Assembly (NCBI RefSeq): GCF_014903745.1
Contig: NZ_JACVXA010000031.1
Coordinates: 1 to 61,563 of the forward strand
Direction of reading: 5' to 3'
DNA length: 61,563 nucleotides
Source: Mangrovicoccus algicola
GTDB taxonomy: Bacteria > Pseudomonadota > Alphaproteobacteria > Rhodobacterales > Rhodobacteraceae
Shown: positions 7,528 through 20,593 of the stretch, piece after piece
Numbering within the stretch: position 1 is the first letter of the stretch
Layout of the letters: every line of letters begins with the position of its first letter
Notes under the pieces: generated by a model
Told to the model about the DNA's origin: nothing
The model's input: only the letters and a program-made list of their open reading frames with translations
Databases searched by the model: none
Position numbers and translations under genes: made by a program

Positions 7528-9198
7528 TCACTCCGACAGGCGGCTGATGACCACGGTGACCTCGGGCTTCTTGCCGATCTCGTTCTGCGCGCTGTTGCGC
7601 ACGGTCCGGCGCATCATCTCGGTCAGCTTGTCATCATCGATGAGAACATCGTCATCGGCCCGGCCCAGCACCTGCGCCAGGTCATCCTCCATCACCTCGA
7701 CCAGCGGCGCCCGCGACCGGCCGGTGGCGGGCAGGCCCATGGCCTCGCACCACGGCTCGCCCAGCGGATCGTCATTCTCGTCGATGATCAGCGTGACCAG
7801 GACATGGCCGTTCAGCGCCATGCGGATACGGTCGCGCACCACGCCGTCCATCGCCCCGATCATGGAGGAGCCGTCGAGATAGGTGCGCCCGGTATCGACG
7901 AAACCCACCACCTTGGGCGTGCCGCCCGAAAGCTGGACCAGGGTGCCGTTGGGCGCAAGGATCCCCGGAAGGCCGTTCTGTTCCGCCAGCTTGACATGCT
8001 CGCGCAGGTGACGGTGTTCGCCATGCATCGGCACGACGATCTGGGGCCGCACGATCTGGTGGATCTCGGTCAGGTCGGGGCGGTTGGCATGGCCCGAAAC
8101 ATGGTAGAGCCCGTCGCTGTCATCGACCACGTCGATGCCCATCTCGCTGAACTGGTTGATGATGCGGAAGACGCCGCGTTCATTGCCGGGGATGATCTTG
8201 GAGGAGAAGAGGAAGGTATCCCCCGGCTTCATCTGCAGGCCCAGATACTTGCCGCGCGCCAGCTGGGCGGAGGCGGCACGCCGCTCGCCCTGGCTGCCCG
8301 TGACCAGCAGCATCAGGTTCTCGCGCGGGATCTGGACCGCATCCTCCGCAGAGACGGTGGGCGGGAAATCCTTCAGCACGCCGGTCTCGATGGCTTCCTG
8401 GACCATGCGCCGCATCGCCCGCCCCAGAAGGACCACGGATCGTCCGGCATCGCGCCCGGCCTCGGCCAGGGTCTTCAGCCGCGCGATGTTCGACGCGAAG
8501 GTGGTCGCCACGACCATGCCGCTGCAGCCCGCCACCATCTTGCGGATCTCGGGGCCGACCAGCGTTTCCGAACGCCCGGGATGGGGATTGAAGACATTGG
8601 TGGAGTCGCAAGCCAGGGCAAGCACCCCGTCGGCCGCCACTTCCGCCCAGAGCGCGGGATCATAGGGATCCCCGACGCCGGGATCGCGGTCCAGCTTGAA
8701 ATCGCCGGTATGCAGGATGCGGCCCTTGGGCGTGTCGATCACCAGCGCGGAGCTTTCGGGGATCGAATGGCTCATCGGCAGGTAGCCCACCTGGAACGGC
8801 CCGGCCTGCACCTGGTGCGGCCAGGGCTCCACGGTCGTCACCTCGGTCTCGGGCTGGTCCGCCTCGATCATCTTGCGCCGCGCGACGGCGGCGGTGAAGG
8901 GACGCGCATAGACCGGGCATTTCAGCCGCGACCACAGCCGCCCCACCCCGCCGACATGGTCCTCATGCGCATGGGTGACGAAGACGGCCTCGATCCGGTC
9001 GCGCCGTTCCTCCAGCCAGGCGATGTCGGGAAAGATCAGGTCGACGCCGGGCGTGGTGTCCATGTCGGGAAAGGCCACGCCCAGATCGATCACGATCAGC
9101 CGCTCGCGGTCCTTCGGCCCGTAGCCGTAGACATAGCAGTTCATGCCAATTTCGCCCGCACCGCCCAGGGGCAGGTAGATGACTTCGTTCTTGCTCAT
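7528..9198 (-). CDS. rnj: Ribonuclease J
   Basis: Metallo-beta-lactamase/beta-CASP ribonuclease with endo- and 5'-exonuclease activity in rRNA and mRNA processing. The 556-aa product shows the zinc-binding THAHEDH signature at residues 75-81, an upstream DLGVAFPD segment, SHSIPES and HTGDFKLD further on, and the beta-CASP region with PMHGEHRHL. Its ATG overlaps the stop of coaX by 4 bases (ATGA), so the two are translationally coupled. It is the last gene of the nuo-birA-coaX-rnj run and faces the helicase terminator. Confidence 0.92.
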   Translation of the reverse strand: MSKNEVIYLPLGGAGEIGMNCYVYGYGPKDRERLIVIDLGVAFPDMDTTPGVDLIFPDIAWLEERRDRIEAVFVTHAHEDHVGGVGRLWSRLKCPVYARPFTAAVARRKMIEADQPETEVTTVEPWPHQVQAGPFQVGYLPMSHSIPESSALVIDTPKGRILHTGDFKLDRDPGVGDPYDPALWAEVAADGVLALACDSTNVFNPHPGRSETLVGPEIRKMVAGCSGMVVATTFASNIARLKTLAEAGRDAGRSVVLLGRAMRRMVQEAIETGVLKDFPPTVSAEDAVQIPRENLMLLVTGSQGERRAASAQLARGKYLGLQMKPGDTFLFSSKIIPGNERGVFRIINQFSEMGIDVVDDSDGLYHVSGHANRPDLTEIHQIVRPQIVVPMHGEHRHLREHVKLAEQNGLPGILAPNGTLVQLSGGTPKVVGFVDTGRTYLDGSSMIGAMDGVVRDRIRMALNGHVLVTLIIDENDDPLGEPWCEAMGLPATGRSRAPLVEVMEDDLAQVLGRADDDVLIDDDKLTEMMRRTVRNSAQNEIGKKPEVTVVISRLSE

Positions 9199-9995
9199 TC
9201 CGGTACCGCCATTTCATCCGGACCGATCCGGTCCTTGTTGTAATTGTAGATGACGGTGAGTCCGTGCATCGTCAGGTCTTCCTCGAAGACGTCGAATAGC
9301 GCATCGCCCTGCTGAAACAAAGGGGCCAGCCCCCCGGTTCCGATGACTTTCATGGCCCGGCCGCGTTCGGCCTTGATCTGCCGGATGATCCCCGCCACCA
9401 GGCCGACATAGCCCCAGAACACCCCGGACTGCATGCAGGCCACGGTATTGGTGCCGATCACCTTCTCGGGCTTGGTCACATCCACATGCGGCAGCGCCGC
9501 GGCCGCCTGATGCAGCGCCTCGAGGCTCAGGTTCACGCCGGGCGAGATCACGCCGCCGATATAGGCCCCGTCGGCATCGACCACGTCGAATGTCGTGGCG
9601 GTGCCGAAATCCACCACGATCAGGTCCCCGCCATAGAGGTCGAAACCGGCCACCGTGTTGACCAGCCGGTCGGGACCGACCTGGGTGCCGGGATCGACGC
9701 GCGGCTCCACCGGCAGCGCGCAGCCGGGCTTGCCCACCACCATCGGACGGCAGCCGAAATAGCGGCTGGCCAGGACGCGCAGGTTGAACACGACCCGCGG
9801 CACCGTGGAGGAGATGATCACCGCGTGGATCGGGGCCTCCAGCCGTTCGTGCTGGATCAGGGTTGACAGCCACACGTGGTATTCATCGGCCGTGCGGCTG
9901 TGATTGGTCGAGATCCGCCAGCGCCCCAGCAGCTGGCGCCCGTCCCAGATGGCGAAGACGGTATTGGTATTCCCGCAATCGATGGCAAGTAGCAT
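9195..9995 (-). CDS. coaX: Type III pantothenate kinase
   Basis: First step of coenzyme A synthesis: phosphorylation of pantothenate. The 266-aa product begins MLLAIDCGNTNTVFAIWDG, the phosphate-binding DxGNTxT motif of the ASKHA-fold type III enzymes, and contains GPDRLVNTVAG and DFGTATTFDVV, with GGVISPGVNLSLEAL further on; all are family signatures. It overlaps rnj downstream by 4 bases and follows birA after 18 bases, so it is probably cotranscribed with the complex I genes. Confidence 0.93.
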   Translation of the reverse strand: MLLAIDCGNTNTVFAIWDGRQLLGRWRISTNHSRTADEYHVWLSTLIQHERLEAPIHAVIISSTVPRVVFNLRVLASRYFGCRPMVVGKPGCALPVEPRVDPGTQVGPDRLVNTVAGFDLYGGDLIVVDFGTATTFDVVDADGAYIGGVISPGVNLSLEALHQAAAALPHVDVTKPEKVIGTNTVACMQSGVFWGYVGLVAGIIRQIKAERGRAMKVIGTGGLAPLFQQGDALFDVFEEDLTMHGLTVIYNYNKDRIGPDEMAVPE

Positions 9996-10013
9996 GGGTC
10001 CGTCCGTTCCGGA

Positions 10014-10781
10014 TCAGAAGAAGACATCGGCGGCCGGGATGCGGTGCAGCCCGTCGCCGTTGCGCAAAAGAAGGTGGCCGGTCTCGTCCACCGTATCGAA
10101 TATCCCGTCAAGGGTCTCGCGCGCCGTGCGGGCGCGGATCGGCGCGCCCAGGCGCGCGGCGCGGGCCAGCCACCGGCTGCGGATCGGGGCAAAGCCCTGC
10201 GCCACGAACTCCGCCTCGCGCGCGGCATAGGCGCGGGCCAGCGCGATCATCATCTCCTCGCGGTCGACCGGACGGCCCAGCACCTCGGCCAGGCTCGCCG
10301 GCGGGACGGCCCCCGCCTCGATCAGCGCGGCATCCGGCGCCCCCGAAAGATTGATGCCGATGCCGATGGCCATCCAGGCCAGGCCGCCGCCGGCCCCGGC
10401 GCTGGCGCTTTCCAGCAGAATGCCCGCCGCCTTGCAGCCATGCAGGAGCACGTCATTGGGCCATTTCGCCGTGACTGCCCCGGCCGGGGCGCCCAGGGTC
10501 TCAAAAGCCTCTGCCAGCGCCACGGCGGCGACGAAGCTGCGCAATGCAGCGGTCCCGGCCGGTTCCGCCGGGCGGATCAGCAGCGTCGCGGCCAGCGCGC
10601 CCTCGGGACTGGCCCAGGCCCGGCCGCGGCGGCCGCGTCCGGCCGTCTGCCGCTCGGCCGTGATCCAGACCGGCGCATGGCAAGAGGCGGCCATGCGGGC
10701 CGCCTCGGCATTGGTGCTGTCGATTTCCCGGAGGCTGTGCAGGCCGTAACCCTGCGGCCAGCCTCCGCCCTTACGGGACAA
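10014..10781 (-). CDS. birA: Biotin--[acetyl-CoA-carboxylase] ligase
   Basis: Attaches biotin to acetyl-CoA carboxylase and other biotin enzymes. The 255-aa product lacks the DNA-binding domain of E. coli BirA, so it is a catalytic-only ligase. Visible motifs are STNAEA near the N-terminus, the biotinyl-AMP loop [15 protein letters not shown] around residues 47-61, KWPNDVL around 103 and the C-terminal SH3-like segment ([18 protein letters not shown]). The start overlaps the end of nuoN by 11 bases, indicating coupling to the complex I operon. A birA-like frame after the last nuo gene is, from memory, also found in Paracoccus denitrificans. Confidence 0.9.
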   Translation of the reverse strand: MSRKGGGWPQGYGLHSLREIDSTNAEAARMAASCHAPVWITAERQTAGRGRRGRAWASPEGALAATLLIRPAEPAGTAALRSFVAAVALAEAFETLGAPAGAVTAKWPNDVLLHGCKAAGILLESASAGAGGGLAWMAIGIGINLSGAPDAALIEAGAVPPASLAEVLGRPVDREEMMIALARAYAAREAEFVAQGFAPIRSRWLARAARLGAPIRARTARETLDGIFDTVDETGHLLLRNGDGLHRIPAADVFF

Positions 10782-12210
10782 GTGCCGCCGCGGCCCCTGC
10801 CGCGATGGAGTCGACGCCGAAGAAGTTGAAGATGCCCAGGAGCATGACCAGCGCAGAGGCCAGCACGAAGGTCCGCGCCACCGGCGCCCGGTCGAAATCC
10901 AGCGGCTCGATCTCGGGGCCGAAATACATCAGGTAGACGATCCGGATGTAGTAATAGGCCGCCACGACCGACGCGATCACCCCGGCGATGGCCAGCCAGA
11001 CCAGCCCGCCCTCGACTGCGGCATAGAGCACGCCGACCTTGCCGAAGAATCCCAGCATCGGCGGCACCCCCGCCAGCGAGAACAGCAGCAGCGCCATGGC
11101 CAGCGCGCGCAGCGGATCGCGCGCCGACAGCATCGACAGCGACGCGATGTCGGTCACCGGATGGCCGTCGCGTTCGGTCGACATGACGAAGGCGAAGGTG
11201 CCGAGATTCATGGTCACGTAGATCGCCATGTAGATCAGCATCGCCTGCACGCCGAAGACCGTGCCGGAGGCCAGGCCCATCAGGCCGTAGCCCATATGCG
11301 CGATGGAGGAATAGGCCATCAGCCGCTTGATGTTGGGCTGTCCGACGGCGGCGATGGAGCCCAGGAACATGGAGGCCACCGAAAGGATCCCCAGGACCTG
11401 CTGCCAGTCCTCCACGGCATCGGGGAAGGCGCCGTAGAGCAGCCGCGCGAAAAGCGCCATCGCCGCCACTTTCGGCGCGGTGGCGAAGAAGGTCGTGACC
11501 GGCGTGGGAGAGCCCTCGTAGACATCCGGGGTCCACATGTGGAAGGGCGCGGCCGATACCTTGAAGGCCAGCCCCGCGCAGAGGAAGGCCAGCCCGAAGA
11601 CCAGCCCCAGCGGCGTGCCCTCGCCGGTGACGGCCGAGGCGATCCCGTCGAAGGAGGTGGTCCCGGCAAAGCCGTAGCTCAGCGACGCCCCGTAAAGCAG
11701 CATGCCGGAGGACAGCGCGCCGAGAACAAAGTATTTCAGCCCCGCCTCGGTCGATTTCACGCTGTCGCGGCGCAGCGCGGCGACGATGTAGAGCGAAAGC
11801 GATTGCAGCTCCAGCCCCATGTAGAGCGACATCAGATCGTCCGCCGAGACCATGATCATCATGCCGATCACCGCCAGCACGATCAGCACGGGGAACTCGA
11901 AGCGCAGGATGCCGCGGCGTTCCATATAGGCCTCGGACATGATCAGCACCGCCGCCGCCGAAAGCAGGACCGTGACCTTGGCGAAGCGCCCGAAGGCATC
12001 ATCCACGATCAGCCCGCCGAAACCGGCCGTAGTGCCGCCGCCATTCAGCCCGATCCAGAAGGCGGTCAGCGTGAAGACCGCCGCCGTGACCCAGGTCAGC
12101 AGCGGCGCCAGCCGGTCCTTCCCGGCATAGGCGACAATGACCAGTCCCAAGATGGCGAACAGCGCCAGGACGAATTCCGGCAGGACAGTGGAGAAATCGG
12201 TGGCCGTCAT
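10771..12210 (-). CDS. nuoN: NADH-quinone oxidoreductase subunit N
   Basis: Antiporter-like proton-pumping subunit in the membrane arm of complex I. The 479-aa product is hydrophobic over its whole length and carries the proton-translocation core of the Mrp-antiporter-like family: [12 protein letters not shown] (membrane glutamate in TM5), [12 protein letters not shown], and [24 protein letters not shown] with the conserved lysine and the His/Trp of the broken helix region, then [16 protein letters not shown]. It follows nuoM after 11 bases and is the last structural complex I gene. Confidence 0.96.
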   Translation of the reverse strand: MTATDFSTVLPEFVLALFAILGLVIVAYAGKDRLAPLLTWVTAAVFTLTAFWIGLNGGGTTAGFGGLIVDDAFGRFAKVTVLLSAAAVLIMSEAYMERRGILRFEFPVLIVLAVIGMMIMVSADDLMSLYMGLELQSLSLYIVAALRRDSVKSTEAGLKYFVLGALSSGMLLYGASLSYGFAGTTSFDGIASAVTGEGTPLGLVFGLAFLCAGLAFKVSAAPFHMWTPDVYEGSPTPVTTFFATAPKVAAMALFARLLYGAFPDAVEDWQQVLGILSVASMFLGSIAAVGQPNIKRLMAYSSIAHMGYGLMGLASGTVFGVQAMLIYMAIYVTMNLGTFAFVMSTERDGHPVTDIASLSMLSARDPLRALAMALLLFSLAGVPPMLGFFGKVGVLYAAVEGGLVWLAIAGVIASVVAAYYYIRIVYLMYFGPEIEPLDFDRAPVARTFVLASALVMLLGIFNFFGVDSIAAGAAAALVP

Positions 12211-12221
12211 CTCTTCGGTCC

Positions 12222-13793
12222 TCAGTGGCTGTCGGTTTCGGCAAGCGCGAGTTCGGGCATGAACTCGGCCAGGGCGGCATCGTTATCGGCCAGCAGCGCA
12301 TCGACCGAGGCGCCGATCACGTCCGTGACCAGCGCCGGATAGACGCCCAGCACCAGGGTAATCGCGACCAGCGGCGCGAAGACCGCCTTTTCTCTCAGGT
12401 TCATGTCGCCGATGGTCTTGAGGCTTTCCTTGATCAGGTCGCCCAGCATCACCCGCCGGTAGAGCCACAGCCCGTAGGCCGCCGACAGGATCAGCCCGGT
12501 GGAGGCCACGAAGGCGACCCAGGTATTGTCGAGGAAGATGCCCATCAGCGTCAGGAACTCGCCGACGAAGCCGCTGGTCCCCGGCAGCCCGGCATTGGCC
12601 ATGGTGAAGAACATGAAGACCAGGGCGAAGGCCGGCATGCGGTTGATCAGCCCGCCATAGGCGGAGATCTCGCGGGTGTGCATCCGGTCATAGACCACGC
12701 CGACGCAGAGGAACAGCGCCCCCGAGATGAAGCCGTGGCTGAGCATCTGGAAGATCGCGCCATCGACCCCCTGCTTGTTCGCCGCGAAGATCCCCATCGT
12801 CGCATAGCCCATATGGGCCACGGAGGAATAGGCGATGACCTTCTTCATGTCCTTCTGCACCAGCGCGACCAGCGAGGTATAGACGATCGCGATCGCCGAA
12901 ATCCAGAAGACCAGCGGCTCCATCAGCTTGGTGCCCACCGGGAACATCGGCAGCGAGAAGCGCAGGAAGCCATAGCCGCCGAGCTTCAGCAGGACCGCGG
13001 CCAGCACGATCGAGCCGCCCGTGGGCGCCTGGACATGGGCATCGGGGAGCCAGGTATGCACCGGCCACATCGGCATCTTCACCGCGAAGCTGATGAAGAA
13101 GGCCAGCCACAGCAGCGTCTGCATGCCGCCGATGACGTGAACGCCCAGAATGTCGAACGTGCCGGTGGCGAATTCGTGCTGCAGCAGCCCGACGGTTTCC
13201 GGCCCGCAGGCGCCGATGCAGGTGGTTCCGACCTCGATATACATCGCCACCATGCCGACCAGCATGAAGACCGAGCCGAAGAAGGTGTAGAGGAAGAACT
13301 TGAAGGCCGCATAGACCCGCCTGTCGCCGCCCCAGATCCCGATGATCAGGAACATCGGGATCAGCGACCCCTCGTAGAAGACGTAGAACAGCACCATGTC
13401 CAGCGCGCAGAACACGCCGGTCATCAGCGACTCCAACACCAGGAAGGCGATCATGTATTCCTTGGTGCGGTCCTTGACGTTCCAGCAGCTTAGGATGACC
13501 AGCGGCATCAGCGCCGTGTTGAGGATCACGAACAGCACCGAGATGCCGTCGACCCCCATGCGGTATTTCATGCCGAAGACCCAGTCGCGCTCCTCGACGA
13601 ACTGGAACCCGGTCTCCGACGTGTCGAACCCCGCCAGGATGAACAGCGACAGAAGGAAGGTCACCGTCGTGGCGATCAGCGCGACCCATTTGGCATTGCG
13701 CTGGGACGCCTCGTCATTGCCGCGCAGGAACACCGCCAGGATCAGCGCCGCCAGCGTCGGCATGAAGGTGACGATGGAAAGAAGGTTATCCAT
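12222..13793 (-). CDS. nuoM: NADH-quinone oxidoreductase subunit M
   Basis: Second large antiporter-like subunit of the complex I membrane arm, 523 aa. Family motifs include the membrane glutamate in [15 protein letters not shown], the lysine/histidine region [20 protein letters not shown] and [18 protein letters not shown]. The true start is the ATG at 13791-13793 ([10 protein letters not shown]), which overlaps the nuoL stop by one base (TAATG). Reading can be extended upstream but only through the end of nuoL in another frame. Expression is therefore coupled to nuoL. Confidence 0.96.
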   Translation of the reverse strand: MDNLLSIVTFMPTLAALILAVFLRGNDEASQRNAKWVALIATTVTFLLSLFILAGFDTSETGFQFVEERDWVFGMKYRMGVDGISVLFVILNTALMPLVILSCWNVKDRTKEYMIAFLVLESLMTGVFCALDMVLFYVFYEGSLIPMFLIIGIWGGDRRVYAAFKFFLYTFFGSVFMLVGMVAMYIEVGTTCIGACGPETVGLLQHEFATGTFDILGVHVIGGMQTLLWLAFFISFAVKMPMWPVHTWLPDAHVQAPTGGSIVLAAVLLKLGGYGFLRFSLPMFPVGTKLMEPLVFWISAIAIVYTSLVALVQKDMKKVIAYSSVAHMGYATMGIFAANKQGVDGAIFQMLSHGFISGALFLCVGVVYDRMHTREISAYGGLINRMPAFALVFMFFTMANAGLPGTSGFVGEFLTLMGIFLDNTWVAFVASTGLILSAAYGLWLYRRVMLGDLIKESLKTIGDMNLREKAVFAPLVAITLVLGVYPALVTDVIGASVDALLADNDAALAEFMPELALAETDSH

Positions 13794-15805
13794 TATTCGG
13801 CCCCTCCGGCGAGGACCAGCCAGGTCAAGAGGACCGCGATGCCCAGCACCATGGCAAAGGCGTAGTGGAAGATGTAGCCCGATTGCGCCCGCCCCGCGAG
13901 ACGCGCCAGGTAGGGAATGAAGGCGGTGGCCACGCCGCGCACCGTCCCGTCGATCACCGTGCGGTCGCCGCGATTCCACAGGAAGCGGCCGAATTTCATC
14001 GTCGGCCGCACCACCGCATGCTCGTAGAGCTCGTCGAAATACCACTTGTTCAGCAGGAAGCGGTAGAGCGGCGCCTGGTTGCGCGCCAGCCTGCCCGGCA
14101 GGTCGGGACGGCGCAGATACATCTGCCAGGCCAGCACGAGCCCCGCCGCCATCGCGACGAATGGCGAGACGCGCACCCAGACCGGCGCGGCATGGGCATC
14201 GGCCAGCACGGTGTTCTCGGGCCCGAAGAAGACCGAGCCGATCTGGCCATGCGCCTCGGCGCCTTGATGCGGCATGCCGAAGAAGGCCGCGACCTGGTCG
14301 TGATCGCCGAAGAACGGCCCGTACCACAGCATCCCCGCCAGGATCGCCCCCACGGCCAGCACCGCCAGCGGCACGGTCATCACCGCCGGGCTTTCATGGG
14401 CATGGTCGTGACGGCGGCGATCGCCGCGCGGGCTGCCCCAGAAGGTCAGGAACATCAGCCGCCAAGAATAGAAGCTGGTCATGGCGGCCGCGATCACCAG
14501 CATCCAGAAGGCATAGGGCGCCATTGCGCCGCCCCCCGCCCAGGCGCTCTCGATGATCGCGTCCTTGGACAGGAAGCCGGCAAAGCCGATATGGGTCAGA
14601 GGGATGCCCACGCCGGTGATGGCCAGCGTGCCGATCATCATCGCCCAGAAGGTATAGGGCAGCTTCTTTCTGAGCCCGCCGTAATTCATCATGTCCTGTT
14701 CGTGATGCATCGCCGTGATGACCGAGCCCGCGCCGAGGAACAGCAGCGCCTTGAAGAAGGCATGGGTGAAGAGGTGGAACATCGCCGCCGGATACATGCC
14801 CACGCCCGCGGCGACGAACATGTAGCCCAGCTGCGAACAGGTCGAATAGGCGATCACCCGCTTGATGTCGGTCTGCACCAGGCCGACCGTGGCGGCGAAG
14901 AACGCGGTCGTCGCCCCGATGAAGGTGACGAAGCCCATCGTCTCGGGGGCGTATTCCATCACCGGCGACATGCGGCAGATCAGGAAGACGCCCGCCGTCA
15001 CCATCGTCGCGGCGTGGATCAGCGCCGAAACCGGGGTCGGCCCCTCCATCGCGTCGGGCAGCCAGGTGTGCAGCAGCAGCTGTGCCGATTTGCCCATCGC
15101 CCCCACGAACAGCAGGAAGGCCGCCAGGTTGGCCGCGTTCCAGTCGGTCCACAGGAACCCGATCTGCGTCTCGCCCAGCTCGGCCGCCTGTTCGAAGATC
15201 GTGTCGAACTGCACGCTGTCGGTCAGGAAAAACAGCGCGAAGATGCCCAGCAGGAAGGCGAAATCGCCGATGCGGTTGATGATGAAGGCCTTCATCGCCG
15301 CCGCCCCCGCCGAGGGCTTGCGGAAATAGAACCCGATCAGCAGATACGACGCCAGGCCCACCCCTTCCCAGCCGAAGAACAGCTGGACCAGGTTGTCGGC
15401 CGTCACCAGCGTCAGCATCGCGAAGGTGAAGAGCGACAGGAAGGAGAAGAAGCGCGGACGGTAGCTTTCCTCGCCCTCGCGGAAATTCTCGTCATGCGCC
15501 ATGTAGCCGAAGCTGTAGACATGCACGAGCGCCGAGACCGAGGTGATCACCACCAGCATGATCGCCGTCAGCCGGTCGATACGGATCGCCCAGTCGCCCA
15601 TCATCGAGCCGCTGTCGATCCAGCGCGCGATCTCGACCGTGTAGGCGGTGCCGTCGAACCCGAAGAAGATGATCCAGGAGAAGAAGCAGGCGAGGATGAC
15701 CAGGCCGGTGGAGATCCACTTGGCCGCCCGTTCACCCAGGGGCTTCCACAGGAACCCTGCGACCAGGCTGCCGGCCAGCGGCGCGAAGAGGATGATGCTT
15801 TCCAC
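13793..15805 (-). CDS. nuoL: NADH-quinone oxidoreductase subunit L
   Basis: Distal proton-pumping subunit of complex I; its C-terminus forms the long lateral helix along the membrane arm. The 670-aa product carries [20 protein letters not shown] (TM5 glutamate), [20 protein letters not shown] and [17 protein letters not shown] start at a GTG (15803-15805, [13 protein letters not shown]), which gives the normal NuoL N-terminus and has a GAGG site upstream; the longer upstream reading runs through nuoK in the wrong frame. It begins 5 bases after the nuoK stop. Confidence 0.95.
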   Translation of the reverse strand: MESIILFAPLAGSLVAGFLWKPLGERAAKWISTGLVILACFFSWIIFFGFDGTAYTVEIARWIDSGSMMGDWAIRIDRLTAIMLVVITSVSALVHVYSFGYMAHDENFREGEESYRPRFFSFLSLFTFAMLTLVTADNLVQLFFGWEGVGLASYLLIGFYFRKPSAGAAAMKAFIINRIGDFAFLLGIFALFFLTDSVQFDTIFEQAAELGETQIGFLWTDWNAANLAAFLLFVGAMGKSAQLLLHTWLPDAMEGPTPVSALIHAATMVTAGVFLICRMSPVMEYAPETMGFVTFIGATTAFFAATVGLVQTDIKRVIAYSTCSQLGYMFVAAGVGMYPAAMFHLFTHAFFKALLFLGAGSVITAMHHEQDMMNYGGLRKKLPYTFWAMMIGTLAITGVGIPLTHIGFAGFLSKDAIIESAWAGGGAMAPYAFWMLVIAAAMTSFYSWRLMFLTFWGSPRGDRRRHDHAHESPAVMTVPLAVLAVGAILAGMLWYGPFFGDHDQVAAFFGMPHQGAEAHGQIGSVFFGPENTVLADAHAAPVWVRVSPFVAMAAGLVLAWQMYLRRPDLPGRLARNQAPLYRFLLNKWYFDELYEHAVVRPTMKFGRFLWNRGDRTVIDGTVRGVATAFIPYLARLAGRAQSGYIFHYAFAMVLGIAVLLTWLVLAGGAE

Positions 15806-15810
15806 GTGCC

Positions 15811-16116
15811 TCAGCCTTTCATGTTGTTGACGTCTTCGACCGCGATCGTGCCGCGGTTGCGGAAGAAGCAGACGAGGATGGCCAGGCCGATCGCGGCCTC
15901 CGCGGCGGCGACGGTCAGCACGAAGAGCGTGAAGATCTGGCCCTGCAGGTCGCCCAGATAGCTGGAGAAGGCCACGAAGTTGATATTCACCGCCAGCAGG
16001 ATCAGCTCGATCGACATCAGGATGATGATGACGTTCTTGCGGTTCAGGAACAGCCCGAAGATGCCGATCACGAACAGCGTCGCCGCGACGCCCAGGTAAT
16101 GCTCTAGTCCGATCAT
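15811..16116 (-). CDS. nuoK: NADH-quinone oxidoreductase subunit K
   Basis: Small three-helix subunit of the complex I membrane arm, 101 aa, the exact family size. Signature sequence: [18 protein letters not shown] with the conserved membrane glutamate, then [18 protein letters not shown] with the second conserved glutamate. A strong AGGAGG ribosome site lies 7 bases before the ATG. The ATG overlaps the stop of a 50-codon frame upstream (ATGA). Confidence 0.97.
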   Translation of the reverse strand: MIGLEHYLGVAATLFVIGIFGLFLNRKNVIIILMSIELILLAVNINFVAFSSYLGDLQGQIFTLFVLTVAAAEAAIGLAILVCFFRNRGTIAVEDVNNMKG

Positions 16117-16265
16117 GGGCGGTCCTCCTGGCTCGGGATGCCGGCTGCGGCGAAGGCCGGCGCGACCGCGCCCCCCGCTGCGCCGGAGCGGTGTTTCGCA
16201 ATGAGCCGCATCGCCGTCGGGATGCAGCAGGCGCAGCCAAGCGCGATCCGGCTTGCGACCGGCAT
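16113..16265 (-). CDS. 50-codon ORF linking nuoJ and nuoK
   Basis: A short open frame of 50 aa whose ATG overlaps the nuoJ stop (TGATG) and whose stop overlaps the nuoK start (ATGA). The predicted peptide starts [16 protein letters not shown] and holds three cysteines within four residues (11, 13, 14), a basic middle and an Ala/Gly-rich end. I recognise no family. Against coding: no convincing ribosome site of its own, and its last codons contain the nuoK Shine-Dalgarno sequence. For coding: exact overlaps on both sides. It may be a real small complex I-linked peptide or a relay for coupled translation. Confidence 0.4.
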   Translation of the reverse strand: MPVASRIALGCACCIPTAMRLIAKHRSGAAGGAVAPAFAAAGIPSQEDRP

Positions 16266-16873
16266 CACAGCCCCTGCCCCGGCTTGACGTCCTTCAGCTC
16301 CATCGCCAGTGCCGGATCGCGGTAGATCTGGGCCAGGACATCCTGGCGTTTCACATCGGCACGATGGCGCAGCGTCAGGACGATGGCGCCGATCATGGCG
16401 ACCAGCAGGATCAGCCCGGCCAGCTGGAACAGCAGAAGGTACCTGTCATAGAGCAGAAGCCCGATCGCCTCCGTGTTCGACACTTCCGCGAGGTCGGGCG
16501 TCGGGGCGCCGCGCAGCATCTGCGCCTGGTCGGACATCTGCCAGACGCCGATGCCCATGGCCAGCTCGGTCAGGATGATGACCCCGATCACCAGCGCCAG
16601 CGGCACGCCCTGGGCCAGCCCGGCGCGCAGCTGGGCGAAATCGACATCCAGCATCATGACGACGAAGAGGAACAGCACCGCGACCGCGCCGACATAGACG
16701 ATGACCATCAGCATGGCGACGAATTCCGCGCCCAGCAGCACGAACAGACCGGCCGAACTGAGGAAGGCCAGGATCAGCCACAGCACCGAATGGACCGGGT
16801 TGCGCGAGATGACGGTGAAGCCCCCCCCGGCCAGGACCCCGAGCGCGAAGGCGTAGAAGGCGATGGTTGCCAT
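16265..16873 (-). CDS. nuoJ: NADH-quinone oxidoreductase subunit J
   Basis: Membrane-arm subunit of complex I with five predicted helices near the quinone module, 202 aa. The N-terminus [28 protein letters not shown] and the pi-bulge region [24 protein letters not shown] (conserved Tyr and Glu) identify it. It follows nuoI after 18 bases and shares the TGATG junction with the 50-codon frame downstream. Confidence 0.95.
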   Translation of the reverse strand: MATIAFYAFALGVLAGGGFTVISRNPVHSVLWLILAFLSSAGLFVLLGAEFVAMLMVIVYVGAVAVLFLFVVMMLDVDFAQLRAGLAQGVPLALVIGVIILTELAMGIGVWQMSDQAQMLRGAPTPDLAEVSNTEAIGLLLYDRYLLLFQLAGLILLVAMIGAIVLTLRHRADVKRQDVLAQIYRDPALAMELKDVKPGQGL

Positions 16874-16891
16874 GGTCAGCGTCTCCCCGGC

Positions 16892-17386
16892 CTAGCGATA
16901 CGGCGCGTCGATTTCGAGGTTGCGGGCAATCTCGGCCTCCCAGCGTTCGCCGTTCGCCAGGAGCTTCTCCTTGGAATAGTAGAGTTCCTCGCGCGTCTCG
17001 GTGGAGAACTCGAAATTCGGACCCTCCACGATCGCATCCACCGGGCAGGCCTCCTGGCAGAAGCCGCAATAGATGCATTTGGTCATGTCGATGTCATAGC
17101 GCGTGGTGCGGCGCGACCCGTCCTCGCGCGGCTCGGCATCGATGGTGATCGCCTGGGCGGGACAGATCGCCTCGCACAGCTTGCAGGCGATGCAGCGCTC
17201 CTCGCCGTTGGGATAGCGGCGCAGCGCGTGTTCCCCGCGGAAGCGCGGGGAAAGCGGACCCTTCTCATGCGGGTAGTTCACCGTCGCCTTGGGGGCCAGG
17301 AAGTATTTCATTCCCAGCTTCAGCCCCACCCAGACATCCTGAAGCAGGAAATACTTCGCGGCGCGGTTCCAGTCGATGGCAGCCAT
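16892..17386 (-). CDS. nuoI: NADH-quinone oxidoreductase subunit I
   Basis: Connecting-arm subunit with two [4Fe-4S] clusters (N6a and N6b) that pass electrons from NuoG to NuoB. In the 164-aa product the ligands are in [12 protein letters not shown] (Cys 65, 68, 71, 75) and [12 protein letters not shown] (Cys 104, 107, 110, 114). The start at 17386 ([13 protein letters not shown]) directly follows the nuoH stop (TGAGATG). A longer reading from 17419 would overlap nuoH and add a non-homologous leader. Confidence 0.96.
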   Translation of the reverse strand: MAAIDWNRAAKYFLLQDVWVGLKLGMKYFLAPKATVNYPHEKGPLSPRFRGEHALRRYPNGEERCIACKLCEAICPAQAITIDAEPREDGSRRTTRYDIDMTKCIYCGFCQEACPVDAIVEGPNFEFSTETREELYYSKEKLLANGERWEAEIARNLEIDAPYR

Positions 17387-17387
17387 C

Positions 17388-18425
17388 TCAGCCTCCCACG
17401 GCCCAGCGGGCATAGGCACCGCCGAACGCTTCGAATTTCGCGAGGAACGCCACCAGCACGACCCAGCCCAGCGACAGCGGCAGGAAGATCTTCCAGCCCA
17501 GCCGCATCAGCTGGTCGTAGCGGTAGCGCGGGGTGATCGCCTTGACCAGGGCGAAGAGGAAGAAGAAGAACGCCATCTTGCCGACCATCCACAGCGCCCC
17601 GTCGGGCAGGCCCGGGATCGGGCTGAGCCAGCCGCCGAAGAACAGCAGAGAGGTCAGCGCGCACATCAGCAGGATGGCGATGTACTCGCCCGCCATGAAC
17701 AGCAGGAAGGGCGTCGAGGAATATTCCACCTGGTAGCCCGCAACCAGTTCGGATTCCGCCTCCGGCAGGTCGAAGGGCGGGCGGTTGGTCTCGGCCAGCG
17801 CCGAGATGAAGAACAGGAAGACCATCGGGAAATGCGGCAGCCAGTACCAGCTGAACAGCCCGAAATGCCCGTCCTGCGCCCGCACGATGTCGGAGAAGTT
17901 CATCGAGCCGGTGGAGATGATGACGCCGATGATGATCAGCCCGATCGAGACCTCGTAGGAAATCATCTGCGCCGCCGAGCGCAGCGAGCCCAGGAACGGG
18001 TATTTCGAGTTCGACGCCCAGCCGCCCATGATGACGCCGTAAACCTCCAGCGAGGAGACGGCGAAGACATAGAGGATGGCGACATTGATATCGGCCAGCA
18101 CCCAGCCGTCGGCGAAGGGGATCACCGCCCAGGCGACCATGGCCAGCACGAAGGAGGTCAGCGGCGCCAGCAGGAAGACCGGCTTGTCCGCGCCTGCCGG
18201 GATGACGATTTCCTTGACCACGTATTTCAGCGCATCGGCGACCGATTGCAGGATGCCGAAGATGCCGACCACGTTCGGCCCGCGCCGCATCTGCACCGCC
18301 GCCCAGATCTTGCGGTCGCCATAGACCAGGAACAGCAGCGAGATCATGACGAAGGCCAAGAGGCCCAGGCATTGCGCGACGATGATGATCGCGATCCCCG
18401 CGGGCGTTGCGAAGAATTCAGCCAT
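17388..18425 (-). CDS. nuoH: NADH-quinone oxidoreductase subunit H
   Basis: Membrane subunit that forms the quinone-binding channel at the junction with the peripheral arm, 345 aa. Diagnostic sequences are [20 protein letters not shown] near the N-terminus, [30 protein letters not shown] and the loop [20 protein letters not shown] with the conserved acidic residues. It starts 151 bases after the nuoG gene, the widest gap between nuo genes apart from those filled by inserted frames. Confidence 0.97.
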   Translation of the reverse strand: MAEFFATPAGIAIIIVAQCLGLLAFVMISLLFLVYGDRKIWAAVQMRRGPNVVGIFGILQSVADALKYVVKEIVIPAGADKPVFLLAPLTSFVLAMVAWAVIPFADGWVLADINVAILYVFAVSSLEVYGVIMGGWASNSKYPFLGSLRSAAQMISYEVSIGLIIIGVIISTGSMNFSDIVRAQDGHFGLFSWYWLPHFPMVFLFFISALAETNRPPFDLPEAESELVAGYQVEYSSTPFLLFMAGEYIAILLMCALTSLLFFGGWLSPIPGLPDGALWMVGKMAFFFFLFALVKAITPRYRYDQLMRLGWKIFLPLSLGWVVLVAFLAKFEAFGGAYARWAVGG

Positions 18426-18576
18426 GGACGGTATCCTCCCCGGTCAGCACGCCTGCGGCCCGGTGGGTCGTGGCGGGTGGCTCCGACATGTCGCTGTAAA
18501 GCGTGTTTTGGTTGCCAAATCCAGAACCGATGCAAGTCCTTGTGCGTGTATGTCGCGGATTTTTCGCCAAGGCCCG

Positions 18577-20589
<2,013 letters not shown>

Positions 20590-20593
20590 GGCT

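Noticed and set aside
7042-9243. 733-codon plus-strand frame
   Set aside because: Antisense to ribonuclease J and the helicase tail; no protein signature.
12222-14327. Fusion of a nuoL C-terminal fragment to nuoM
   Set aside because: The 178 extra codons read nuoL in a wrong frame; the real nuoM start is the TAATG overlap at 13793.
13865-15961. 698-codon plus-strand frame
   Set aside because: Antisense to nuoL and nuoK; repetitive Arg/Gln/His composition.
18418-18489. 23-codon frame overlapping the nuoH start
   Set aside because: Very short, no ribosome site, unremarkable peptide. The nuoG-nuoH gap has only a small TTTGG-TTG-CCAAA palindrome (18507-18519) and no convincing gene or promoter.
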